Source: Clostridia bacterium (GTDB taxonomy: Bacteria > Bacillota_A > Clostridia > Christensenellales > UBA1750). From it: a DNA stretch of 5,568 nucleotides. The translations under genes were made by a program, and so were the position numbers. The notes below the pieces were generated by a model that searched no databases, had not been told where the DNA came from, and worked only from the letters and a program-made list of their open reading frames with translations. The stretch is from positions 1-5,568 of the forward strand of contig JAFPSR010000034.1 of assembly GCA_017413675.1 (NCBI GenBank). Direction: 5' to 3'. This document shows positions 1-5,568 of the stretch, one piece after another (the stretch's first letter is position 1; each line of letters opens with the position of its first letter).

Positions 1-429
1 CCCCGTATGGATCAGGGCCGGAAGGTCCAGGTCCGCCATGATGCGGAACATGGCTACCGCATTGTCATCACCCAGATGGAATTTCTGAAAGTCCGGATGC
101 AGTTTGACGCCACGAAGCCCCGCATCCCTGGCCTCGGTTAGGACTTTTTCAATCTGCGGATGGTCCGGGTGCATGGTTGCAAACCCGATAAACTGCGGAT
201 AATCCCTGCAGCTTGTGACAATGAACCGGTTGACGGATTCCACCCGTTCCGGCGTTACCGCAACGGAATGGACCAGCTGGCGGTCAATTCCCGCCTTCCT
301 GTCAGCTTCCAGCAGGGTATGGACCGTTCCGTCCAGCTGCATGGGGATTTCGTAAAACTGTCCGATGGAAGCGGCAGCCTTCAGGGCAATCGCATCCGGG
401 TAAATATGCACATGGGAATCTATTATCAT
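1..429 (-). CDS. Amidohydrolase family 2-type metal-dependent hydrolase, N-terminal part (cut by window edge)
   Basis: The first 143 residues are present; the frame is still open at position 1, so the C-terminal part lies outside. The start is ATG at 429-427, preceded by GAGGT (440-436) with 6 nt spacing; no in-frame start lies between it and an upstream TAA. The N-terminus MIIDSHVHIYPD carries the HxH metal-binding motif (His6, His8) at the end of the first beta strand of a TIM barrel. Later come GVKLHPDFQ (residues 107-115) and PALIHTG (137-143), both typical strand ends of Amidohydro_2 (PF04909) proteins, where the histidines are usually metal ligands. Known members decarboxylate or hydrolyse small organic acids; the substrate here cannot be told. 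The gene lies 87 nt downstream of hflX on the same strand with no terminator between, so co-transcription is plausible. A TatD-like deoxyribonuclease is an alternative but fits the motifs less well. Confidence 0.85.
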   Translation of the reverse strand, partial: MIIDSHVHIYPDAIALKAAASIGQFYEIPMQLDGTVHTLLEADRKAGIDRQLVHSVAVTPERVESVNRFIVTSCRDYPQFIGFATMHPDHPQIEKVLTEARDAGLRGVKLHPDFQKFHLGDDNAVAMFRIMADLDLPALIHTG

Positions 430-463
430 CGGTTTACCTCTGTGTCCAAGTATAACTCCTTAT

Positions 464-492
464 ACGATAGGGAGGGCGCAAGGCGTTGTCAA
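464..492 (-). promoter_or_regulatory. Candidate sigma-A promoter for the amidohydrolase gene
   Basis: A perfect -35 box TTGACA (492-487) is followed after 17 nt by TATCGT (469-464), which matches four of six -10 positions. Transcription would begin near 457, about 28 nt before the ATG. The -10 is weak, so this may be only a partial internal promoter after hflX. Confidence 0.4.
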
Positions 493-516
493 GGAAGTTT
501 CTGTTATCTTCTCTTG

Positions 517-2313
517 TCAACTTTTGGAACGTTTGGAGGCAACCGTCTGTGCTTTATGCCGGATCAGGAACCGTACCCGGTCCATGGTTTTGGCATCAAT
601 CTTTGTTTTCACCAGCATCCCGTCCTCGTTGTAATCCACCCCGGTCACCTGTGTGTAGTCGTGGAGATAGGACAGGATATCCCCCCTGTCGTACGGAACG
701 AGGATTGTTTCTTCGGATGCCAGGCTGGAGACGGCAATTTCAATGCCGTGCAGGAGTTCTTCCAGATTCCACCCTGTTTTGGCCGATACCGGGTATACCG
801 ATCCCTCGACCTGCGGCCGGACAGCCCCCGGGGCATCCGCCTTGTTGTAAACGAACAGCCTGGGTTTATCTCCCGCATGCAGGGAAACCAGGACCTCGTC
901 CACCACCTGCCTGTGCATGTCCACAAACGGGGACGACGCATCCAGCACGATGAGCAGGAGATCCGCGTACATGGCTTCTTCCAGGGTGGAGCGGAAAGCG
1001 TCCACCAGGTCATGCGGAAGCTTATTGATGAATCCGACCGTATCCGTCAGAAGGCATGCCGTACCCCCGGGCAGCGTCAGCCGCCGGGTTATGGGATCCA
1101 GGGTGGCAAACAGCTGGTCCGCCACCAGGGCGTCGGACTGGGTAAAGGCATTCAGCAGCGTTGTCTTTCCCGCATTGGTATAGCCGACCAGCGCAATCAC
1201 TTTCTGTTCCTGCCGGGTCCTGCGGGTTCTGCGCACATCCCGCTGGTTCTTGACCTGCTTGAGTTCCCTTTCAATGTCCGTAATCCTTCTGCGGATCCTT
1301 CTGCGGTCCGTTTCCAGTTTGGTTTCACCGGGGCCACGGGTCCCGATCCCGCCGCCCAGCCTGGAAAGTTCGGTTCCTTCCCCGAGAAGGCGCGGCAGCT
1401 GGTAGCGTAACTGCGCCAGTTCCACCTGCATCTTGCCTTCCGCGGTCTGCGCATGCTGGGCAAAGATATCCAGGATCAGACGGGTTCTGTCGATCACCCG
1501 GACTCCGAGCAGTTCTTCCAGGTTCCTTTCCTGCACGGCTGTAATCTCATCATCCACGATACACAGATTGCAGGATGAGCCCTGCAGGGCAAGCCGGAGT
1601 TCCTCCGCCTTCCCTTTCCCGATATAGGTCGCACTGTCCGGGGCAGCCCGGTTCTGGGCCACCTTCCCGATCACAACCGCCCCGGCGGTATCCGCAAGCT
1701 GTTCCAGTTCCAGCAGGGACGGATCCTCGTTGGAATCATACAGTCCCAGCAGGACCGCCCTCTCTTCCGTTTCGTTTTCCTTTTCCAGATAAAACAGTTT
1801 ATCCGTCCCGGCGATCCGCTGGATCCACTCCTTATCCGGGATCCGGTCATAAGGGACCGGCGGGAGCAGGAGGAACGGATGTTCCGGGTCCTCCGGGTTC
1901 AGGAATGCCGTACTTATGGAGGTCGGACGGCCGTCAGCATCTACCGCCAGTGCCGACATGGCATCCAAACGGAGCTGGCGGAGACTGTTCAGGTCCGGAT
2001 CCGACAATTCGGAGTCATCCACCGGATGGGTATGGATGCACCGGATCCCCGAAAGCCGGGCACTGCCCCTTCTTTCATTCATCGGACGAAGCGAAACGGT
2101 AGCGGCATCCCCGACGGAAACATCCAGGACCCGGCCCGCCCGGTTGATATAGACCGAGATTTCCCGGTTGATCTGGTGTGTCAATGCTGCCAGCATTTCC
2201 AGAAGTTCCGATGACGCAAACACATCCCGGTCGAGGACGATCTGATAAACTTCCTCGATCTTATCCAGGAGGGACCTGCGCAGGCCGGATAGATTTCCCT
2301 GTACTTTCTGCAA
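517..2313 (-). CDS. hflX: Ribosome-associated GTPase HflX, long form with JAMM-like N-terminal domain
   Basis: HflX binds the 50S subunit and, in characterised bacteria, splits stalled or heat-damaged ribosomes using GTP; it is cytoplasmic. At 598 residues this is longer than the ~430-residue E. coli protein. Residues ~1-180 form an extension containing IHTHP...SDPD (His94, His96, Ser104, Asp107), a JAMM/MPN-like metal signature. The HflX N-domain follows at ~185-275, then the linker with the hallmark GGGIGTRGPGETKLE (320-334) and an Arg/Lys-rich coiled segment (335-370). The GTPase domain shows G1 GYTNAGKT (377-384), G2 region ATLDPITRR (403-411), G3 DTVGF (424-428), G4 NKAD (490-493) and G5 SAK (510-512). 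A C-terminal domain occupies ~530-598. The start is TTG at 2313-2311: GGAG (2325-2322) lies 8 nt upstream and an in-frame TAA sits two codons before it, excluding earlier starts. The gene lies just downstream of the SRP RNA gene on the same strand. Confidence 0.97.
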   Translation of the reverse strand: MQKVQGNLSGLRRSLLDKIEEVYQIVLDRDVFASSELLEMLAALTHQINREISVYINRAGRVLDVSVGDAATVSLRPMNERRGSARLSGIRCIHTHPVDDSELSDPDLNSLRQLRLDAMSALAVDADGRPTSISTAFLNPEDPEHPFLLLPPVPYDRIPDKEWIQRIAGTDKLFYLEKENETEERAVLLGLYDSNEDPSLLELEQLADTAGAVVIGKVAQNRAAPDSATYIGKGKAEELRLALQGSSCNLCIVDDEITAVQERNLEELLGVRVIDRTRLILDIFAQHAQTAEGKMQVELAQLRYQLPRLLGEGTELSRLGGGIGTRGPGETKLETDRRRIRRRITDIERELKQVKNQRDVRRTRRTRQEQKVIALVGYTNAGKTTLLNAFTQSDALVADQLFATLDPITRRLTLPGGTACLLTDTVGFINKLPHDLVDAFRSTLEEAMYADLLLIVLDASSPFVDMHRQVVDEVLVSLHAGDKPRLFVYNKADAPGAVRPQVEGSVYPVSAKTGWNLEELLHGIEIAVSSLASEETILVPYDRGDILSYLHDYTQVTGVDYNEDGMLVKTKIDAKTMDRVRFLIRHKAQTVASKRSKS

Positions 2314-2321
2314 TGTTTACG

Positions 2322-2325
2322 CTCC
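2322..2325 (-). promoter_or_regulatory. Ribosome binding site deciding the TTG start of hflX
   Basis: GGAG within AAAAAAGGAGCG is 8 nt from the TTG codon. Because a TAA lies in frame at -6, this site and the TTG are the only consistent initiation signals for the conserved N-terminus. Confidence 0.85.
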
Positions 2326-2349
2326 TTTTTTCCCAAACCAAAACCAGAT

Positions 2350-2368
2350 AAAAGAAAAGCATGATACC
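2350..2368 (-). terminator. Possible terminator: closing stem of SRP RNA plus T-rich tail
   Basis: The 3' arm of the SRP RNA closing helix (GGTATCATG, 2368-2360) is followed directly by CTTTTCTTTT (2359-2350), so the RNA's own stem can act as an intrinsic terminator. The T tract is broken by a C, and hflX begins only 36 nt further with no clear promoter, so partial read-through is likely. Confidence 0.5.
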
Positions 2369-2467
2369 AGGCTTCCCTGCGGCACCCGCACCATTCCGCT
2401 TATTGCTGCTGCCTTCCGACCCTGACAAGATTCACGGCGGTACGCTGCACAGGACCCGGTATCATGT
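2360..2467 (-). ncRNA. ffs: Signal recognition particle RNA, small bacterial (4.5S-like) type
   Basis: This RNA binds Ffh and FtsY to target nascent membrane and secreted proteins to the membrane. Read on the minus strand, the apical domain has the conserved GTCAGG, a GGAA tetraloop (2417-2414) and AGCAGCAATAAG, matching the Ffh-binding hairpin of bacterial SRP RNAs. The tip is closed by GUC/GGC pairs instead of the common UCC/GGA, so pairing is kept. The ends close in a perfect 9-bp helix, CATGATACC (2466-2458) with GGTATCATG (2368-2360). Inner helices include CCTGTG with CGCAGG and GTACC with GGTGC. The predicted start, A at 2467, is seven bases after a strong -10 box. At ~108 nt it lacks the Alu domain of the ~270-nt Bacillus scRNA. 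The exact 3' end is uncertain by some nucleotides. Confidence 0.93.
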
Positions 2468-2473
2468 AGGACA

Positions 2474-2502
2474 AGTATAGCAAAGATCCCGTTCTTTGAC
2501 AA
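2474..2502 (-). promoter_or_regulatory. Strong sigma-A promoter of the SRP RNA gene
   Basis: The -35 TTGTCA (2502-2497) and -10 TATACT (2479-2474) each match five of six consensus positions and are 17 nt apart. Initiation at the A of position 2467 places the RNA 5' end next to the closing helix, which supports both calls. An inverted repeat, CAAAGA-N6-TCTTTG (2481-2498), occupies the spacer and touches the -35 box. Confidence 0.85.
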
Positions 2503-2582
2503 GTTGCCTTTGCAAGTTCTTTCCCCGGTCTGTCCTGTCTTTTCCCGTCTTTCCGGTGCGCATGGTGAAACAGGGTAAAATA

Positions 2583-2594
2583 GGATTGCAATCC
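2583..2594. promoter_or_regulatory. 12-bp perfect palindrome, possible operator
   Basis: GGATTGCAATCC is its own reverse complement. It lies 46 nt before the oxidoreductase start and overlaps the candidate -35 box, a position where a dimeric repressor could act. No regulator is encoded nearby, so this is inference from symmetry and location only. Confidence 0.35.
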
Positions 2595-2614
2595 CCATTC
2601 GATCGTGGTATGTT
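2586..2614 (+). promoter_or_regulatory. Candidate promoter of the oxidoreductase gene
   Basis: TTGCAA (2586-2591) and TATGTT (2609-2614) each match four of six consensus positions with a 17-nt spacer. Transcription would begin near 2621, leaving a ~20-nt leader that contains the ribosome binding site. An alternative -10, TAAAAT at 2576-2581, lacks a convincing -35 box. Confidence 0.35.
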
Positions 2615-2640
2615 TAAAAAAAACCTACGGAGGTATATGT

Positions 2641-3813
2641 ATGGCAAACGATAAAGATGCTGCTATTCTCGATGCCTATAAAGAGAATACAGAAAAAGTT
2701 ACCATTGACACCAGCCGCAAAGTCCGTATCGGTATCATCGGCACGGGCTGGATCGCAGATGCCCATATCCGCAGTTATCTGAATCAGCCTGACGTGGAAA
2801 TCGTCGCCGGCGCTGACCTGATTCCCGGAAAAGCCGCTGCTTTCTTCAAAAAGCATGGTGTGGAAAATGTAAAGCTTTACAACAGTCATGCTGAAATGCT
2901 TGCCGACAAGAGTCTGAAACTCGACGCGGTCAGCGTATGTACCTATAACCAGCAGCATGCCCGCTGCGCCATCGATTCCCTGGATGCGGGTCTTTGCGTA
3001 CTGCTTGAAAAGCCCATGTGCGTAACCCTGGAACAGGCCATTGAAATCTGCCGCGCCGAGAAGCGCAGCGGAAAGATGCTTTCCCATGGTTTCCAGCCCC
3101 GTTTCGATGCCAACATGCAGATGATCGGCAAGATCGTCCGCTCCGGCGAGCTGGGTGAGATCTACTACATCCAGACCGGCGGCGGCCGCCGCCGCGGCAT
3201 CCCCACGCCGTACGGCACCACCTTCATTGAGAAAGATACTGCCGGCATCGGCGCCCTGGGCGACATCGGCTGCTATTCCCTGGACGTTGTCCTGAACGCG
3301 ATCGGCTATCCGAAGCCCCTGACCGTAACCGGTTACAAGACCGCGAAATTCGGCACCCGTCCCGAGTATTATCCCACGCATCCCGAGTATGCCAAGAAAT
3401 TCAGCGTAGATGACTTCGCTGCAGCTTTTGTCCGTCTGGAAGGCGGCATTATCCTGGACTTCCGTATTGCATGGGCAATGAACCTGGACACCCCCGGTGA
3501 CACCATCATCATGGGCACCAAGGGCGGATTGCGCATTCCTTCCACGGATTGCTGGAACGGCACCGTCGGCGGCCCCATGAAGATCTATCATGAAGTAGCC
3601 GGCAGCCAGGTCGAAACCGTAATCCCGATCATCGAAGACAAGGGTCCCGGCCTCTTCGACCGGAAGATCCGTACTTTCCTCGATGCCGTGAAGACCGGCG
3701 GTCCTGCCCCCATCCCGTCCAGCCAGATCCTGTACAACCAGGCAATTCTGGATGGCATTGCCAAGTCCAGTGACCTCGGACGCGAAATCGAAATCGTGAT
3801 CCCTGAAATCTAG
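2641..3813 (+). CDS. Gfo/Idh/MocA-family NAD(P)-dependent oxidoreductase
   Basis: This 390-residue protein is a likely cytoplasmic sugar, inositol or related polyol dehydrogenase; the substrate is not readable. A charged N-terminal tail (1-26) precedes the Rossmann fold, with RIGIIGTGWIADAH (29-42) giving the GxGxxA dinucleotide loop. EKP (123-125) is the family motif with the usual catalytic lysine. The C-terminal domain includes GGGRRRGIP (180-188) and GDIGCYSLD (207-215), where Tyr212 takes the position held by His in inositol-type dehydrogenases. The start is ATG 2641, with GGAGG (2629-2633) 7 nt upstream; an in-frame ATG at 2605 would put this site inside the gene and adds 12 unconserved-looking residues. 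Arginine is encoded by CGC/CGT 17 times of 18, unlike the neighbours, suggesting strong expression. It diverges from ffs and is followed by its own terminator hairpin. Confidence 0.95.
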   Translation: MANDKDAAILDAYKENTEKVTIDTSRKVRIGIIGTGWIADAHIRSYLNQPDVEIVAGADLIPGKAAAFFKKHGVENVKLYNSHAEMLADKSLKLDAVSVCTYNQQHARCAIDSLDAGLCVLLEKPMCVTLEQAIEICRAEKRSGKMLSHGFQPRFDANMQMIGKIVRSGELGEIYYIQTGGGRRRGIPTPYGTTFIEKDTAGIGALGDIGCYSLDVVLNAIGYPKPLTVTGYKTAKFGTRPEYYPTHPEYAKKFSVDDFAAAFVRLEGGIILDFRIAWAMNLDTPGDTIIMGTKGGLRIPSTDCWNGTVGGPMKIYHEVAGSQVETVIPIIEDKGPGLFDRKIRTFLDAVKTGGPAPIPSSQILYNQAILDGIAKSSDLGREIEIVIPEI

Positions 3814-3826
3814 TCCATCTTGGAAC

Positions 3827-3860
3827 ACGGCGCTTCCAAACCGGGAAGCGCCGTATTTTC
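3827..3860 (+). terminator. Intrinsic terminator after the oxidoreductase gene
   Basis: A perfect 11-bp stem, ACGGCGCTTCC (3827-3837) and GGAAGCGCCGT (3844-3854), with a 6-nt loop is followed by ATTTTC. It begins 13 nt after the TAG stop. The T run is short, so some transcription may continue into purB, which lacks a clear promoter of its own. Confidence 0.8.
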
Positions 3861-3911
3861 AATCTATTTCATTCATTCAAACATCCACATCGAACCGATT
3901 CGGAGGTAAAC

Positions 3912-5336
3912 ATGGAAAAATCCCGTTATGAAAGTCCTTTCTCCAGCCGTTATTCATCCAGGGAGATGGAATATCTCTTCTCCCCTGACATGAAATTCCA
4001 GACCTGGCGGAAGCTGTGGGTCGCCCTGGCGGAAAGCGAAATGGAATTGGGTCTGCCCATTACCCAGGCACAGATCGACCAGCTCCGGGAACATATTGAG
4101 GATATCGATTATGAAGCAGTAGCCAGAAAGGAACGAGAAATCCGGCACGATGTCATGGCCCACGTTTATGCATACGGGCTCGTCTGTCCGGATGCCAAAG
4201 GGATCATCCACCTGGGAGCAACCTCCTGCTATGTCACGGACAACACGGATGTCATTATTTATGCGGAAGGATTACGCCTCCTGCGGCGGAAGATCGCAAC
4301 CGTTGTCAAACAGCTCTGCGATTTTGCCATGAAATACCGGGCCCTCCCCACACTGGGTCTGACCCATCTGCAGCCTGCCCAGCTGGTTACCGTCGGCAAG
4401 AGGGCCACGCTCTGGGCGCAGGATTTGATTTCAGACATGGATGATCTGGATTATGTGCTTTCCTCCCTGCGTCTTTTAGGGAATAAGGGAACCACCGGAA
4501 CACAGGCCAGTTTCCTGGATCTGTTCGACGGCGACGGAAGCAAAGTCGACCTGCTTGAGGAAAAGATCTGCCGGAAAATGGGATTTGATAAATGTTTTGT
4601 CGTCAGCGGCCAGACCTATCCCCGGAAGCTGGACAGCCGGGTAATCCATGTTCTGAGCGGGATTGCCCAGAGTGCCTACAAGTTCAGCAACGATGTCCGC
4701 ATCCTGCAGAGCAAGCACGAAATGGAAGAACCTTTTGAGAAAACACAGGTTGGTTCTTCGGCCATGGCCTACAAACGGAATCCCATGCGCAGCGAACGCA
4801 TTTCCTCCCTGGCCAGGTATGTCGTTGCGGACGCTTTGAACCCGGCAATCACCGCCAGTACACAGTGGATGGAACGGACACTGGATGACAGTGCAAACAA
4901 GCGTATTTCCATGTCCGAAGCCTTCCTTGCCACAGACGCCATACTGGAACTGTACCTGAATGTCTCCCGCGGCCTGGTTGTTTATGACAAGGTCATCGCG
5001 AAGAATGTTTCTGAAAACCTGCCGTTTATGGCAACCGAAAACATCCTGATGGATGCAGTAAAGCGCGGCGGCGACCGGCAGGCACTCCACGAGAAAATCC
5101 GCACCTATTCCATGCAGGCTTCCCACCGGGTTTACGAGGAAGGTTTATCCAACAACCTGATGGAATCCCTTCTTAACGATCCCGCATTCGGACTTAAGGA
5201 AGAAGATATCCAAAAGGCCATGAACGCTTCCGCCTATATTGGGCGCTGTGTCGAACAGGTAGAACACTTTGTCAACGATTATGCCGCTCCCTACTTCAAA
5301 GACGCGGAAGAGATCGATTCACAGCTTCACGTATAA
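3912..5336 (+). CDS. purB: Adenylosuccinate lyase
   Basis: PurB cleaves SAICAR to AICAR plus fumarate and adenylosuccinate to AMP plus fumarate, two steps of purine synthesis, as a cytoplasmic homotetramer. The 474-residue length and motifs fit the eukaryote-like clade more than the ~430-residue B. subtilis type. Seen are RHDVMAHV (78-85; His79), the TSC segment at 104-106, GLTHLQPAQ (149-157; His152 is the expected catalytic acid), NKGTTGTQASF (191-201), the fumarase/aspartase-superfamily signature GSSAMAYKRNP (281-291; the catalytic serine lies in this loop) and ERTLDDSANKR (321-331). All expected catalytic regions are intact. The ATG at 3912 has GGAGG (3902-3906) 5 nt upstream. No purine riboswitch or clear promoter is visible in the 98-nt gap before it. 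The nearest terminator is 113 nt after the stop. Confidence 0.97.
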   Translation: MEKSRYESPFSSRYSSREMEYLFSPDMKFQTWRKLWVALAESEMELGLPITQAQIDQLREHIEDIDYEAVARKEREIRHDVMAHVYAYGLVCPDAKGIIHLGATSCYVTDNTDVIIYAEGLRLLRRKIATVVKQLCDFAMKYRALPTLGLTHLQPAQLVTVGKRATLWAQDLISDMDDLDYVLSSLRLLGNKGTTGTQASFLDLFDGDGSKVDLLEEKICRKMGFDKCFVVSGQTYPRKLDSRVIHVLSGIAQSAYKFSNDVRILQSKHEMEEPFEKTQVGSSAMAYKRNPMRSERISSLARYVVADALNPAITASTQWMERTLDDSANKRISMSEAFLATDAILELYLNVSRGLVVYDKVIAKNVSENLPFMATENILMDAVKRGGDRQALHEKIRTYSMQASHRVYEEGLSNNLMESLLNDPAFGLKEEDIQKAMNASAYIGRCVEQVEHFVNDYAAPYFKDAEEIDSQLHV

Positions 5337-5449
5337 CAATACGGTTTATATACCATCTGTTTTTCTCCTGTCATCCAAATCACTGCTGAAAGTGGTCAGA
5401 ACAGTACTGCAGGAGATCCGATTTACCTGCAATATTCGTTGGCATAGAA
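5337..5449. other. Untranslated stretch between purB stop and its terminator
   Basis: No reading frame with a ribosome binding site, no RNA gene and no convincing promoter is seen here. It includes the 8-bp palindrome CAGTACTG. It would form a long 3' UTR of the purB transcript. Confidence 0.5.
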
Positions 5450-5492
5450 AGGCGTACCGCAGATGATTTCTGCGGTACGCCTGTGTTTTGTT
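5450..5492 (+). terminator. Strong intrinsic terminator downstream of purB
   Basis: A perfect 14-bp stem, AGGCGTACCGCAGA (5450-5463) and TCTGCGGTACGCCT (5469-5482), with a 5-nt loop TGATT is followed by GTGTTTTGTT. Orientation fits plus-strand transcription from purB. On the other strand the tail is only TTTCTATG, so use by a convergent gene is less likely. Confidence 0.85.
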
Positions 5493-5568
5493 AATAGAGG
5501 ATTTTTACTGTTTTGACACAATACGCAAGGAGGAACATTTCGACAAACCTGAATTCTTGTATGCTCCG

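Noticed and set aside
160..1410. Long plus-strand open frame (416 codons) antisense to hflX
   Set aside because: It is opposite a fully conserved hflX, has low-complexity Pro/Gly/Arg/His-rich composition, no ribosome binding site and no recognisable domain. It arises from codon bias in the G+C-rich hflX gene.
2496..2524. Plus-strand TTGACA at 2496-2501 as a promoter for the oxidoreductase
   Set aside because: It is the other strand of the SRP RNA -35 box, and no -10-like hexamer lies 16-18 nt downstream (CTTTCC there).
2467..2640. Mobile element ends or a CRISPR repeat in the divergent intergenic region
   Set aside because: Only short dyads and one 6-bp direct repeat are present. There are no long terminal inverted repeats, target duplications or regularly spaced repeats.
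2562..2654. 30-codon plus-strand ORF with a basic product overlapping the oxidoreductase start
   Set aside because: There is no ribosome binding site before its ATG, and it runs through the ribosome binding site and start of the real gene, so it looks accidental.
2614..3828. 404-codon minus-strand open frame covering the whole oxidoreductase gene
   Set aside because: The opposite frame encodes an intact Gfo/Idh/MocA protein. The antisense product is Asp/Gly/Ala-rich without motifs and starts inside the terminator region of the real gene. Biased codons of the sense gene explain the lack of stops.
3855..3911. Purine riboswitch or PurR box before purB
   Set aside because: The gap after the terminator is too short for a purine riboswitch and lacks its conserved loops. 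The small CGAA-CCGA-TTCG dyad at 3891-3902 is only 4 bp long and is not a convincing operator.

Overview
The window looks like chromosomal core DNA of a Bacillota member, most likely an anaerobic Clostridia lineage. The basis is strong GGAGG-type ribosome binding sites, a TTG-started HflX of the long (about 600-residue) form, an SRP RNA with the B. subtilis-like CAGCAATAAG segment but without an Alu domain, and a PurB of the longer, eukaryote-like clade. The genus cannot be read from the sequence. There are no phage, insertion-sequence, CRISPR or plasmid signs.

Layout. On the minus strand, reading right to left: a strong promoter, a ~108-nt SRP RNA gene (ffs, 2360-2467), the ribosome-associated GTPase hflX (517-2313), then an amidohydrolase-2 type metal-dependent hydrolase whose 3' part lies beyond position 1. 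On the plus strand, diverging from ffs: a Gfo/Idh/MocA-family NAD(P)-dependent oxidoreductase (2641-3813) with its own terminator, then purB, adenylosuccinate lyase (3912-5336), followed 113 nt later by a strong hairpin terminator. The last ~75 bases show no gene I can support. The divergent intergenic stretch 2314-2640 holds ffs, its promoter and possible operator-like palindromes for the oxidoreductase.

How the parts relate. ffs and hflX both act at the ribosome: SRP RNA in co-translational targeting, HflX in splitting or rescuing stalled ribosomes. hflX has almost no leader of its own and may depend on read-through from the ffs promoter. The oxidoreductase uses almost only CGC/CGT for arginine, unlike hflX and purB, which suggests high expression; its substrate is unknown. 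PurB serves purine synthesis and shows no obvious functional tie to its neighbours.

The most notable point is the ~180-residue N-terminal extension of HflX. It contains a complete JAMM/MPN (RadC/JAB-like) metal-site signature, H94-x-H96-P-x6-S104-x2-D107, with a suitably placed upstream Glu51. This suggests a metallohydrolase-like domain fused to a ribosome-associated GTPase.
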